DNA from: Anaerohabitans sp964387285
Lineage (GTDB): Bacteria > Zhuqueibacterota > Zhuqueibacteria > Residuimicrobiales > Residuimicrobiaceae
Assembly: GCA_964387285.1 (NCBI GenBank)
Contig: CAYLWO010000014.1
Location: 30,998-94,997 of the forward strand
Length of the DNA stretch: 64,000 nt
Reading direction: 5' to 3'
The position numbers and the translations under genes are program-made. Shown here piece after piece: positions 42,083 through 50,234 of this stretch. Within the stretch, counting starts at the first letter, position 1, and each line of letters begins with the position of its first letter. The notes beneath the pieces were generated by a model. That model was not told where the DNA came from and did no database searches. It saw nothing but the letters and a program-made list of their open reading frames with translations.

Positions 42083-43006
42083 ATGATAAATAGCAGATCC
42101 ACCAATCGAAGAAACTTTATTAAACTGGGTTCCCTGGCGCCCTTGTCACTGCCCTTGGCATTTCATCCGCCAGAACGCCAAAAAGAAATAATCTGCCAGG
42201 ACCTTGCCGAGCATTTTCACAAGCGAGGGACCTGGGTGACATGGCATCAGACCACAGACCGCTTTACATGCGGTGATCCGGGAAAACCGGTGCACAAAGT
42301 TTCTGTGGTCTGGAAAGCCAGTCTATCTGCCATAGAGGAAGCCATCGCGCAAAAAGCGGATTTGCTCATTTCGCACGAGTCCATCTGCGTGAATGCCGAT
42401 AACCAATCCACAGAACCGGAGGAGATTTTCAGCCTGCCTTCTGAAAAAGTCAAATTCGACTTGTTGAAAAAATCCGGTTTGACGGTATATCGCTGTCATG
42501 ATTTCTGGGACCGTTTTCCCGAACAGGGCGTGCGCGACAGCTGGCAAAGAGGCTTGAAGCTGAATGGAAAAATTATCGTTGACGCGTATCCCTTATATGT
42601 GACTGAAATAAAACCGCAGACCGTGCACGCGTTGGCGCAGCACATTCTGCGACAGATCGCCCCGTTGCAGCAGGACGGCGTTTTGGTTACCGGTGACATG
42701 AATAAGCTGGTTCGTCGCGTAGCTACCGGAACCGGCGTTACTGTGGATCCGGAAAAATTATGGGATCTGGGCGCTGAGGTCGGCATTATAACGGACGATT
42801 ACTATCGCCATGTCCGGCAAGGCGTTCATGCCCAGGAAATGGATTTCCCAACCATCATCGTTAATCACGGCGTCAGCGAGGAATGGGGCATCATGAACCT
42901 GGCTAAATACATTCAGAATGAATTTCCCAATCTCAAGGTGCATTATATTCGGCAATATTGTCCGTATAAAATCGTTGCAAACACGCATCATCACCAACCC
43001 GACTAG
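42083..43006 (+). CDS. Nif3-like dinuclear-metal protein with Tat signal
   Basis: 307 residues. The N-terminus 'STNRRNFIKLGSLAPLSLPL' has the twin-arginine motif RRNFIK and a hydrophobic stretch. The body fits the Nif3/YbgI fold: 'WKASLSAIEEAIAQKADLLI' followed by 'SHES', 'VYRCHDFWD', and the C-terminal 'IIVNHGVSEEWGIMNLAKYI', giving histidines and glutamates for a two-metal site. Most Nif3 proteins are cytoplasmic, possibly GTP-cyclohydrolase-I-like enzymes of unsettled function; Tat export is unusual and would fit a folded metalloprotein. A weak start signal leaves the exact first codon uncertain. Confidence 0.75.
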   Translation: MINSRSTNRRNFIKLGSLAPLSLPLAFHPPERQKEIICQDLAEHFHKRGTWVTWHQTTDRFTCGDPGKPVHKVSVVWKASLSAIEEAIAQKADLLISHESICVNADNQSTEPEEIFSLPSEKVKFDLLKKSGLTVYRCHDFWDRFPEQGVRDSWQRGLKLNGKIIVDAYPLYVTEIKPQTVHALAQHILRQIAPLQQDGVLVTGDMNKLVRRVATGTGVTVDPEKLWDLGAEVGIITDDYYRHVRQGVHAQEMDFPTIIVNHGVSEEWGIMNLAKYIQNEFPNLKVHYIRQYCPYKIVANTHHHQPD

Positions 43007-43066
43007 AACATATACAGAAACAAGAACGCAGGTTAACGACATTGGGCGGGTTGTTTTATCTGCATC

Positions 43067-43104
43067 AAGCTTGCGAAGGTCTAAAACCTTCGCAAGGTTG
43101 TTTT
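43067..43104 (+). repeat. CCTTGCGAAGG hairpin repeat before the GH92 gene
   Basis: AAGCTTGCGAAGGTCTAAAACCTTCGCAAGGTTGTTTT: a 9-bp stem CTTGCGAAGGT/ACCTTCGCAAG followed by TTGTTTT, which could act as a terminator for the Nif3-like gene or as an attenuator of GH92. Confidence 0.7.
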
Positions 43105-43151
43105 GCGCGCATTTATCACGCTAGACAGATTTAAATTAACATGGAGATAAT

Positions 43152-45413
43152 ATGTCAAATTCCAAAAAAGCCGTTTATCTGCTCCCGGCATTATTTGCCA
43201 TCGTTTTATTCTGCACGCGCACAACCCTTAAAAGCAATATCGACTATGTCGATCCCTTCATCTGCACCCTGGAAGATCATGGTCATTTGTTTCCCGGCGC
43301 GGTTGTTCCCTTTGGTATGATCAAATTGGGTCCGGATACCTATCCCAGCAGCCTGACCGGCAACGGCAATTGGGCCCACTCCGGTTATAATTACGCCGAC
43401 ACGCTGATCAGGGGATTCAGCCACATCCGCCGCGAAAGCAGCGGCGGCACCGCCATCTATGATCGAGGCTGGTATCTATCGATCCTGCCCGGCATCGGCG
43501 TACCAGACCGAGAACGTACAAAACTGATCGCTGCCATCGACAAACAAAGCGAAAAGGCCTCTGCCGGTCTCTATCAGGTAAATTTGCGCACCGGCATTCA
43601 GGCGGCCTTGACGGCGCAAACGCACAGCGGCCTGCATCGCTACCAGTTTCCGCAAAGCGACGCCAGCCATATTGTCGTCGACCCGGGCGGCGATGCTTTT
43701 ATCTTGAATTCGCGCATCACCGTTGTGAATGCCAATGAATTTTCCGGCAAATTGGACGGTCATCAGGGGCCGGTCTTTTATTGGGCGCAATTGAGCAAAC
43801 CGTGTAAATCCTTTTCCACCGGCGACACAGAGATGCAGGCCGGACAGAAAACAAGTATGGGCAAAAGAGCCGGCGCCATCTTGAACTTTACGACCGCCAA
43901 AGATGAAGCGATCTATTTGAAAATAGGCTTCTCTGTTGTCAGCGAAGAACAGGCGTTGCTTAATTTACGCACTGAAATTCCGGACTGGGACTTGGACGCA
44001 ACGGTAGAAAAAGCTAAAAGCAGCTGGAGTCAAATTTTGGACAAAATCGAGGTCAGCGGCGAGGAAGAATACAAAACGATTTTTTATACTGCATTGTACC
44101 ACTCCTGCCAACAACCTTCGAACATTACAGACGTCAACGGACAGTATCTCGGCTTCGACCAGGCCATCCACACCGCCGAGGGATTCGCCTTTCATCAAAA
44201 CTATGCTTTCTGGGACGATTATCGCACCAAATTTCCGCTCATGAGTCTGATCAATCCGCAAACGTTTAAGCAGATCATGCTCTCGATTCTGGAAATCTAT
44301 CGCACCAGCTCTGACTATTGGTATTATTCAAATCCCAAGCATGAGCCGCATGTCGGGGGATTTGTCGTGGGCGGCAAAGACGGTTTTCAACCTTTTCTTA
44401 CCTGCCGATATGAGCATATGCTGACCGTTATGCTCGATGGCTATGCAAAAGGAATTATGAATGACAGTATGCAAGCAACCTATATGGGTATGCGCAAAGA
44501 GATTATGGTGCAGATGCCGGAGCTGTACGATAAAATCGGCTATATTCCGGCGCGACCGGACCAGACCTTTGAATATTGTTACGACAATTGGTGCGTGGCA
44601 CAGATGGCGCGCAAACTGGGCCTTGAGGCTGATTATGCTTATTTCATGAAACGCGCCGGCTTTTACACGAATACCTGGGACAGCAGCATCGGATTTTTAC
44701 GTGCGCGCAAGGCGGACGGAACCTGGCTTGATTTTCCGGAAGATCCGACCGTCAACAGAGAAAAGTACATGTATGAGGGCACGCCCTGGCAATGGCGCTG
44801 GTTTGTGCCGCACGACGTTCCCGGCATGATCACCATGATGGGCGGCAAAGAAAAATTTAACGCTGACCTGGATTATTTTTTCAGCAACAATCTCTACCAG
44901 GCGGGCAACCAACCGGATATTCACGCGCCGTTTTTATTCAACCCGGCCGGCGCTGCCTGGCTGACGCAAAAATGGGTAAGAACTTTGCTTACAGAGCCTG
45001 TGACGCAAATATACGCTTCTCATGAATTTTTCGAAAAACCCATCACCGACCGCATCTATAAAGCCACGCCGGACGGCTATCTGGAACAAATGGATGACGA
45101 TTACGGCTGTATGGCCGCATGGTATGCTTTGAGCGCCATGGGCCTCTACCAAATCTGTCCCGGCAATCCGGTCTATGAACTGACGGCGCCGATTTTTGAT
45201 CGCGTGACTCTTCACCTCGATCAGAATTTTTATCCGGGCAAACAATTCATCATCCGTGCCAACCAACTGAGCAAAAAAAACATCTATATCCAATCAGCCA
45301 CGCTGAACGGAAAGCCATATGACAAATCGTCCATTACCCATCAGGAAATAGTTTGTGGCGGTGAGTTGATTTTTGAAATGGGACCGGAACCGAATAAAAA
45401 CTGGGGGGAATGA
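43152..45413 (+). CDS. GH92 family alpha-1,2-mannosidase
   Basis: 753 residues, the usual GH92 length. The N-terminus has a signal/lipoprotein-like segment ('VYLLPALFAIVLFCTRT'). GH92 marks: 'IDYVDPFICTLEDHGHLFPG', 'VVPFGMIKLGPDTYPSS', 'GYNYADTLIRGFSHIRRESS', 'FYTALYHSCQQPSNITDVNG', 'FWDDYRTKFPLMSLINPQTF', 'WQWRWFVPHDVPGMITMMGG' and 'DDYGCMAAWYALSAMGLYQI'. The enzymes are calcium-dependent exo-mannosidases acting on N-glycans or mannans. Ribosome-binding site GGAGA precedes the ATG. Together with nearby secreted peptidases it suggests growth on glycoprotein-like material. No SusCD-type transporter is adjacent. Confidence 0.93.
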   Translation: MSNSKKAVYLLPALFAIVLFCTRTTLKSNIDYVDPFICTLEDHGHLFPGAVVPFGMIKLGPDTYPSSLTGNGNWAHSGYNYADTLIRGFSHIRRESSGGTAIYDRGWYLSILPGIGVPDRERTKLIAAIDKQSEKASAGLYQVNLRTGIQAALTAQTHSGLHRYQFPQSDASHIVVDPGGDAFILNSRITVVNANEFSGKLDGHQGPVFYWAQLSKPCKSFSTGDTEMQAGQKTSMGKRAGAILNFTTAKDEAIYLKIGFSVVSEEQALLNLRTEIPDWDLDATVEKAKSSWSQILDKIEVSGEEEYKTIFYTALYHSCQQPSNITDVNGQYLGFDQAIHTAEGFAFHQNYAFWDDYRTKFPLMSLINPQTFKQIMLSILEIYRTSSDYWYYSNPKHEPHVGGFVVGGKDGFQPFLTCRYEHMLTVMLDGYAKGIMNDSMQATYMGMRKEIMVQMPELYDKIGYIPARPDQTFEYCYDNWCVAQMARKLGLEADYAYFMKRAGFYTNTWDSSIGFLRARKADGTWLDFPEDPTVNREKYMYEGTPWQWRWFVPHDVPGMITMMGGKEKFNADLDYFFSNNLYQAGNQPDIHAPFLFNPAGAAWLTQKWVRTLLTEPVTQIYASHEFFEKPITDRIYKATPDGYLEQMDDDYGCMAAWYALSAMGLYQICPGNPVYELTAPIFDRVTLHLDQNFYPGKQFIIRANQLSKKNIYIQSATLNGKPYDKSSITHQEIVCGGELIFEMGPEPNKNWGE

Positions 45414-45500
45414 AAAAAAAATCATCCGGTTTTAATACGACGCAGCGATCAGGTTAGCAGATTCCTGTTGTGTAAAAAAAGCAGGTATTTCGGAGCACCT

Positions 45501-47123
45501 ATGAAGAAAATAACTTTTCTTTCATTATTCATTCTACTAACAGCCATTCAGGCTCTCGCACGTGTGGGCGACATTCTCAAGACTTTACAAACGCCCGGTC
45601 CCATGCCCACGGGCCTGGCCTATGACGGGCAACACCTCTGGCTGGCTGACAGCCACACCGACAAAATCTACAAACTAAATCCGGCCAACGGCCAGGTGCT
45701 GTCGAGTTTCGAATCTCCGGGCTTTCATCCGCAAGGATTGGCCTGGGACGGCACTCATCTCTGGCATGTGGACGCAGTGGAAAAATATCTCTATCGCATC
45801 GATCCGGCAACCGGCATTGCCGTTAAAGTACTGGAATCCAATGCTGCCAACCCGCGCGATATCGCCTGGGACGGCAAAGATATCTGGATGATCGACCATA
45901 AAAGCGACGCGGTTTTACGCGTCTCCCCTGTCGACGGCATGATGATTCAGACCTTTCCCTCACCTGCTGCTGAACCGACCGGCATTACCTTTGACGGCAA
46001 GTATCTGTGGATCGCTGATCGCGCTACAGACCGGATATATCTGATCAATCCACAGGATGGATTATGCTTATCGTCTTTCCGAGCTTGTGGGCCGTTCGCG
46101 TATGGTCTGGCGTGGGGAAACCATACGCTGTGGAGTGTGGATTATGAGAACAAGGAAATATATCAGATTGAAGTGTTCAGTAAAGACATCATGACCCGGT
46201 GGGATAAAAAAGAATTGCAGCTGCAGTTCGTCAAAGAGTTCCGCAATTACGGACCCGGCACGGTGAAAACTCTGGATATTTATCTGCCTGTTCCTGAAAA
46301 CCGGGACAATCAGTTTCTTTACGGCCAGGTCGCATTCGAACCGCAAGCTACCGGTATAATCACAGACAACTGGGAACAAAAGATATCGCATTTTCACTAT
46401 GATAACCTGAAAAGCGGCGCTGTCGTCAAACCCGGCTGGCAGGTCAAAGCCGATGTATACGCCATCGAGTATTTTATTTATCCGGACAAAGTGGGCTCGC
46501 TGGATGATATTCCCGCAGACATCAAAGAAAAATATCTCGTTGACGGCGACAAGTATCAGATAAACGATCCTTTCATTAAAGAGTTGGCCAAGAAAATCGC
46601 ACGAGAGGAGAAAAATCCCTATTGGATCGCGCGACGCGTTTTTGAATATCTGACAGAAAACCTCAGCTATAACTTAAAGCCGGTGGGCGGATGGAATCCG
46701 GCGCCCACGGTACTGAAACGCGGCACTGCATCATGTTCGGAATATTCCTATTCGATGATCGCCCTGTGCCGGGCACTTGGCGTAGCGGTGCGATATGTCG
46801 GCGCAGTCAGTTTGCGCGGTGACGATGCCGGCGTGGATGATGTTTTTCATCGCTGGACAGAAGTCTATTTGCCGCCCTATGGTTGGATCCCATTCGACGC
46901 CAACAAAGGAGATCAACCAAACCAGGGCGCCAAAGTACTCGGCATCGGCAACGTGGACAACCGCTATATTATCACCACCGAAAACGGCGGCGGCGACGAG
47001 TATCTCTGGTTCGGTTATAATTACGGATTCAAATGGACATCAGAAGGCAAATGTCGCGTGGCTGAAGAAAGCTACGGCATCTGGTCGCCGGCAGGAGAAA
47101 AAAAATATAAAAAACCGTTTTAG
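45501..47123 (+). CDS. Secreted propeller-transglutaminase protein
   Basis: 540 residues from the ATG at 45501, preceded by CGGAGC and opening a signal peptide (MKKITFLSLFILLTAIQALA). Residues about 25-220 hold five NHL/SMP-30-like repeats of the form 'PTGLAYDGQHLWLADSHTDK' and 'PRDIAWDGKDIWMIDHKSDA'. The second half is a transglutaminase domain with Cys412 in 'GTASCSEYSYSMIALCRALG', His450 in 'VFHRWTEVYLPPYGW' and Asp466 in 'IPFDANKGD'. The substrate is unknown; peptidase or cross-linking activity on the cell surface is likely. A second exported transglutaminase lies at 29750. Confidence 0.85.
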   Translation: MKKITFLSLFILLTAIQALARVGDILKTLQTPGPMPTGLAYDGQHLWLADSHTDKIYKLNPANGQVLSSFESPGFHPQGLAWDGTHLWHVDAVEKYLYRIDPATGIAVKVLESNAANPRDIAWDGKDIWMIDHKSDAVLRVSPVDGMMIQTFPSPAAEPTGITFDGKYLWIADRATDRIYLINPQDGLCLSSFRACGPFAYGLAWGNHTLWSVDYENKEIYQIEVFSKDIMTRWDKKELQLQFVKEFRNYGPGTVKTLDIYLPVPENRDNQFLYGQVAFEPQATGIITDNWEQKISHFHYDNLKSGAVVKPGWQVKADVYAIEYFIYPDKVGSLDDIPADIKEKYLVDGDKYQINDPFIKELAKKIAREEKNPYWIARRVFEYLTENLSYNLKPVGGWNPAPTVLKRGTASCSEYSYSMIALCRALGVAVRYVGAVSLRGDDAGVDDVFHRWTEVYLPPYGWIPFDANKGDQPNQGAKVLGIGNVDNRYIITTENGGGDEYLWFGYNYGFKWTSEGKCRVAEESYGIWSPAGEKKYKKPF

Positions 47124-47146
47124 AATTTTTACACAAGGAGGGAGTT

Positions 47147-48088
47147 ATGAAACGTCGTAAATTTTTATCAACCTCCATGAAGGGAACCGCTGTTATGTCC
47201 ACACTGCCCTATTTTTTAAACTGTGCATCAAATGAAATGCCGAAACGCGAGCTCGGTCGCACCGGAGAAAAATTATCCATACTCGGTTTTGGCGGCATCC
47301 TGGTCATGGACGAAGAGCAGAAAACAGCCAACGAAATGGCGGCGCGCGCCTTTGATCATGGCATTAATTATTTCGACGTGGCGCCCAGTTACGGCAACGC
47401 GGAAAGCAAGTTAGGTCCGGCTTTGCTTCCGTTGCGCAGCAAATGTTTTCTGGCCTGCAAGACCGGCAAGCGCAAAGCTGATGAAGCGATGTCGGAATTG
47501 GAAAACTCGCTCAAAACTTTGCAGACCGATCATTTCGATCTGTATCAACTGCACGCCCTGAGCACGGATGAGGATATCGCGCGCGCATTCGGTCCTGGCG
47601 GCGCCATGGAAACATTTGTCAAGGCGCAAAAAGAGGGCAAGGTGCGCTTTCTCGGTTTTTCAGCCCATTCCGAGACCGCGGCTTTAGCGGCTATGGAGCG
47701 ATTTGATTTTGATACCATCCTCTTCCCGATAAATTTTGTCAATTGGTTCGAAGGAAATTTCGGCCCCCGCGTGTTGCCGGTCGCCAAAGAAAAACAGATG
47801 GGCATCCTGGCGCTCAAAGGCCTGGCGCATCGGGCGAAGCAAAAAGAGGAAAAGAGCAAATATCGCAAGGTGTGGTATCATCCGATCGATCTGGAGAACG
47901 ATGAATTGGCCAGACTGGCGCTCAACTGGACCTATGGCCAGGGCGTTAGTGCTGCCATTCCGCCTGGTGATCCGGCTTTGTGGGACCGGGCTTTTCGCAT
48001 CGCCGCCAATGTTCAGCCGTTGACAACCGATGAATTACAAAAACTGCAGGAACTGGCCAAGGGCGCCAAGCCCATTTTTCATGCCTAG
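47147..48088 (+). CDS. Exported aldo/keto reductase-family protein
   Basis: 313 residues with a very strong AAGGAGG ribosome-binding site. The N-terminus 'MKRRKFLSTSMKGTAVMSTL' has a twin-arginine-like start and then 'YFLNCAS', possibly a lipobox, so it is exported. The AKR barrel: 'KRELGRTGEKLSILGFGGIL', Asp/Tyr in 'YFDVAPSYGNAES', Lys in 'FLACKTGKRKADEAM', His in 'HFDLYQLHAL', and 'WTYGQGVSAAIPPGDPALWD' near the end. The NADP-binding C-terminal part is divergent. It lies 23 bp after the transglutaminase gene, so probably co-transcribed. Substrate unknown. Confidence 0.88.
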   Translation: MKRRKFLSTSMKGTAVMSTLPYFLNCASNEMPKRELGRTGEKLSILGFGGILVMDEEQKTANEMAARAFDHGINYFDVAPSYGNAESKLGPALLPLRSKCFLACKTGKRKADEAMSELENSLKTLQTDHFDLYQLHALSTDEDIARAFGPGGAMETFVKAQKEGKVRFLGFSAHSETAALAAMERFDFDTILFPINFVNWFEGNFGPRVLPVAKEKQMGILALKGLAHRAKQKEEKSKYRKVWYHPIDLENDELARLALNWTYGQGVSAAIPPGDPALWDRAFRIAANVQPLTTDELQKLQELAKGAKPIFHA

Positions 48089-48147
48089 CATCGTTTCATT
48101 GCGAGCGTACCGCGGCTGTCCAAAATACTACGGAAAGGATATAGATC

Positions 48148-48478
48148 ATGGACGATTTCATCACCGTAGCAACCTTTGAATCAGCGTTTGATCCTCAATT
48201 CCTGTTGGCCAAAAGCATACTCGAAGAAAATGAAATAGAGTATTATGCCACCAACGAAAATCTCAGAACCCTGGAGCCCCCCTATCGGATTTGTCTCATC
48301 CAACATGTGCATCGAACTGAGAATTCCAGAAAAAAAAAAGAAAGCAAGCCATACGTTTATAGGAACAGATTCAGTAAGATTCATCAAAATTGTATTGACA
48401 GCTTTCCTTCTTTGCCTCAATCCAATATGTGCGTCTCGCTGGTGCGGACGCATCGGAACGCTGATATTTTTAATATGA
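48148..48478 (+). pseudogene. Frameshifted DUF2007-like small protein
   Basis: The ATG at 48148 starts 'MDDFITVATFESAFDPQFLL' and 'AKSILEENEIEYYATNENLR', the pattern of DUF2007 signal-transducing-like proteins. After 'NENLRTLEP' the good frame stops making sense; one nucleotide away it resumes as 'PPIGFVSSNMCIELRIPEKK', the expected continuation. The switch occurs at a run of six Cs (GAGCCCCCCTAT, about 48277), and a run of ten As follows near 48330. It may be genuine decay or a homopolymer sequencing error. The tail to 48478 has no recognisable identity. Confidence 0.6.
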
Positions 48479-48491
48479 CAAGGAGGTTCTC

Positions 48492-48695
48492 ATGAGTATC
48501 GCCAAAGTCACTGAAATCATTTCATCCTCGCCCAAAAGTTTTCAAGACGCCATTGAACAAGGCATCGCCCGGGCGAACAAGACCCTGGAAAACATTACCG
48601 GCGCCTGGATAAAAGATCAAAAGCTGGACGTGGTCAAGGGCGCAATCACGCAATATCGGGTGGTGATGAGAATTACTTTTGTGTTGAAGGATTAG
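48492..48695 (+). CDS. Dodecin family protein
   Basis: 67 residues: 'MSIAKVTEIISSSPKSFQDA', 'IEQGIARANKTLENITGAWI', then 'VKGAITQYRVVMRITFVLKD'. This is the complete dodecin fold (strand, helix, two strands) with the conserved Trp39 that stacks on flavin and Gln54. Dodecins form hollow dodecamers that store riboflavin, FMN/FAD or CoA in the cytoplasm. AAGGAGG lies 6 nt before the ATG. It is intact although both neighbours are broken genes. Confidence 0.93.
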   Translation: MSIAKVTEIISSSPKSFQDAIEQGIARANKTLENITGAWIKDQKLDVVKGAITQYRVVMRITFVLKD

Positions 48696-48726
48696 GCCGA
48701 CACTCGCCATAGAAAGGAGGCACGAT

Positions 48727-49247
48727 ATGGCTGATAAACCAATTGGTTGCGCCCGTCCGACAGGAGGCCCGGTCGGAGAATCGCAAAAACCGGAATCTAC
48801 AAATGAACCGATATTGAAAAAGGAGACAAAAAAGTTAAAGTCCTGTCCATGAGCGTCGACAGCGTCTTTGTGCACAAGATGTGGAACGACGTCGAATTGT
48901 CCAAGATGGTCAAGGGCGGAGTGCCATTCCCCATGCTTTCCGACGCAGGCGGCAAGGTTGGCGCGGTGTATGGCATCTATGATGAAGACGCCGGCGTGTT
49001 GACGCGCGGAAGGTTTCTCATCGATCCGGACGGCGTTGTTCAAGGATTCGAGGTGCTCACTCCGCCGGTCGGACGCAACGTCAGTGAAACGATCCGGCAA
49101 ATACAGGCCTTCCAACTGGTGCGCGCCGCCAAAGGCACAGAAGCGACGCCATCAGGCTGGAAACCGGGTAAAATGACACTCAAGCCGGGTCCGGACCTTG
49201 TGGGCAAAGTATGGGAAGTTTGGAAAACCGACATGGCGTTTGATTGA
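48727..49247 (+). pseudogene. Peroxiredoxin with internal deletion removing the catalytic cysteine region
   Basis: AAGGAGG and an ATG at 48727 start MADKPIGCARPTGGPVGESQ, which stops at 48852. In another frame the sequence continues 'DKKVKVLSMSVDSVFVHKMW', 'FPMLSDAGGKVGAVYGIYDE', 'RGRFLIDPDGVVQGFEVLTP' and 'PAGWKPG'-like 'PSGWKPGKMTLKPGPDLVGK', the C-terminal two-thirds of a 1-Cys/AhpC-type peroxiredoxin. Only about 100 nt separate the parts, so roughly 50 residues, including the peroxidatic 'VCPTE' segment, are missing. An ATG at 48849 could start the 132-residue remnant, but it would lack the catalytic Cys. Confidence 0.7.
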
Positions 49248-49275
49248 TCTTTCTTTTTGCCCTTCGCACCCTATG

Positions 49276-49304
49276 CTCGCCGAAAGCGATATGCTTTCGG
49301 CGAG
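49276..49304. terminator. Perfect 12-bp stem-loop between convergent genes
   Basis: CTCGCCGAAAGC-GATAT-GCTTTCGGCGAG. It lies between the peroxiredoxin remnant and the oppositely oriented membrane protein gene. No T-run on either side; likely bidirectional transcript end or RNA stabiliser. Confidence 0.55.
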
Positions 49305-49367
49305 TCTGCAAACGGCCCTGTCCTGCCGGCGCATAACAATAAGACTGTGGTAAACAGATCGTAATTT

Positions 49368-49844
49368 TTAATTCCTGCGATACTGGATTAAAACGTTCAT
49401 GGAAAACAATCCCAGGGAGAAAAAAACGAACAGCGGGAAAAAAATGGTTCCCGTCAGGATTCCCTCTTTATAAAGTGCATGCAAAAAGAAAACCCAAAGA
49501 ATGGACAAAGCAAAAGTGCTGGCGCCCGCATGGGCCATATCGTGCACCTGCTTTTCATCCAAAACATCATCACTCTTTTTTATTCTTTGCACCAGGAGCA
49601 GATACATGTAGGCAAGAAAAACCGGAAAGAGCATCACCTCATACAGATGGCTTTGCAGAACGGCTTGCTGAAATACGAATGAAACGATCACGCCACAAAC
49701 GCCGCATAGAACACTGATGATATGGATGATTTGAAAAGCCCTTTCACCCAGACCAAGTCTGGAAGCCATCCTGCTTTTGGGTACGAGCCATACAACCACT
49801 CCAGTCAGAATGAGCAAAACAAGCAGATAAAATTTTATTGACAT
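49368..49844 (-). CDS. Small integral membrane protein (DUF2178-like)
   Basis: 158 residues with about four TM helices (around 4-21, 38-62, 65-85, 108-150) and a charged cytoplasmic loop 'QRIKKSDDVLDEKQVHDMAH'. It lies 9 bp after a small Cro/CI-type regulator gene; this pairing (YozG-like regulator with a four-helix membrane protein) recurs in bacteria and archaea. Function is unknown. The family label is a resemblance, not a firm match. Confidence 0.65.
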   Translation of the reverse strand: MSIKFYLLVLLILTGVVVWLVPKSRMASRLGLGERAFQIIHIISVLCGVCGVIVSFVFQQAVLQSHLYEVMLFPVFLAYMYLLLVQRIKKSDDVLDEKQVHDMAHAGASTFALSILWVFFLHALYKEGILTGTIFFPLFVFFSLGLFSMNVLIQYRRN

Positions 49845-49853
49845 GCCACCTCC

Positions 49854-50069
49854 CTAATTTTGTTCATCATCAATAAGGAAAAAAATTTCTTCTACTGGTT
49901 TGGAAAAAAATCTCGCGAGCTTGAGCGCCAATAAGGCAGAGGGTACAAACTTTGACTTTTCAACTGAAAAGATGGTTTGCCGCGTCACACCTAACGCATC
50001 AGCCAAAGCCTGTTGCGACATATCTCCATGCTCAAATCGGCACCGTCGCAAGTTATTGCCCAATTTCAT
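49854..50069 (-). CDS. Small Cro/CI-family helix-turn-helix regulator
   Basis: 71 residues: 'MKLGNNLRRCRFEHGDMSQQ', 'ALADALGVTRQTIFSVEKSK' and 'FVPSALLALKLARFFSKPVE'. It is a complete XRE helix-turn-helix and nothing else, as in the YozG group, and closes with 'EIFFLIDDEQ'. It presumably controls itself and the membrane protein downstream. The upstream region 50070-50165 is very AT-rich, with several TTGTAnAAnTT-like words that could be operators. Confidence 0.9.
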   Translation of the reverse strand: MKLGNNLRRCRFEHGDMSQQALADALGVTRQTIFSVEKSKFVPSALLALKLARFFSKPVEEIFFLIDDEQN

Positions 50070-50234
50070 TTTTTCTCCGTTAATTATTTTTTACTATTTG
50101 TAAAGTTTAATATACAACTATAATTGTCGTTTGTCAAGTATTTTTTACATTTTGTATAAATTAATTTACTTTTTTTGTTGAAATGGGTGGGATTCAAGAA
50201 TAGGTATTACACGATTGGCTGAGGGGAAGCAAAT

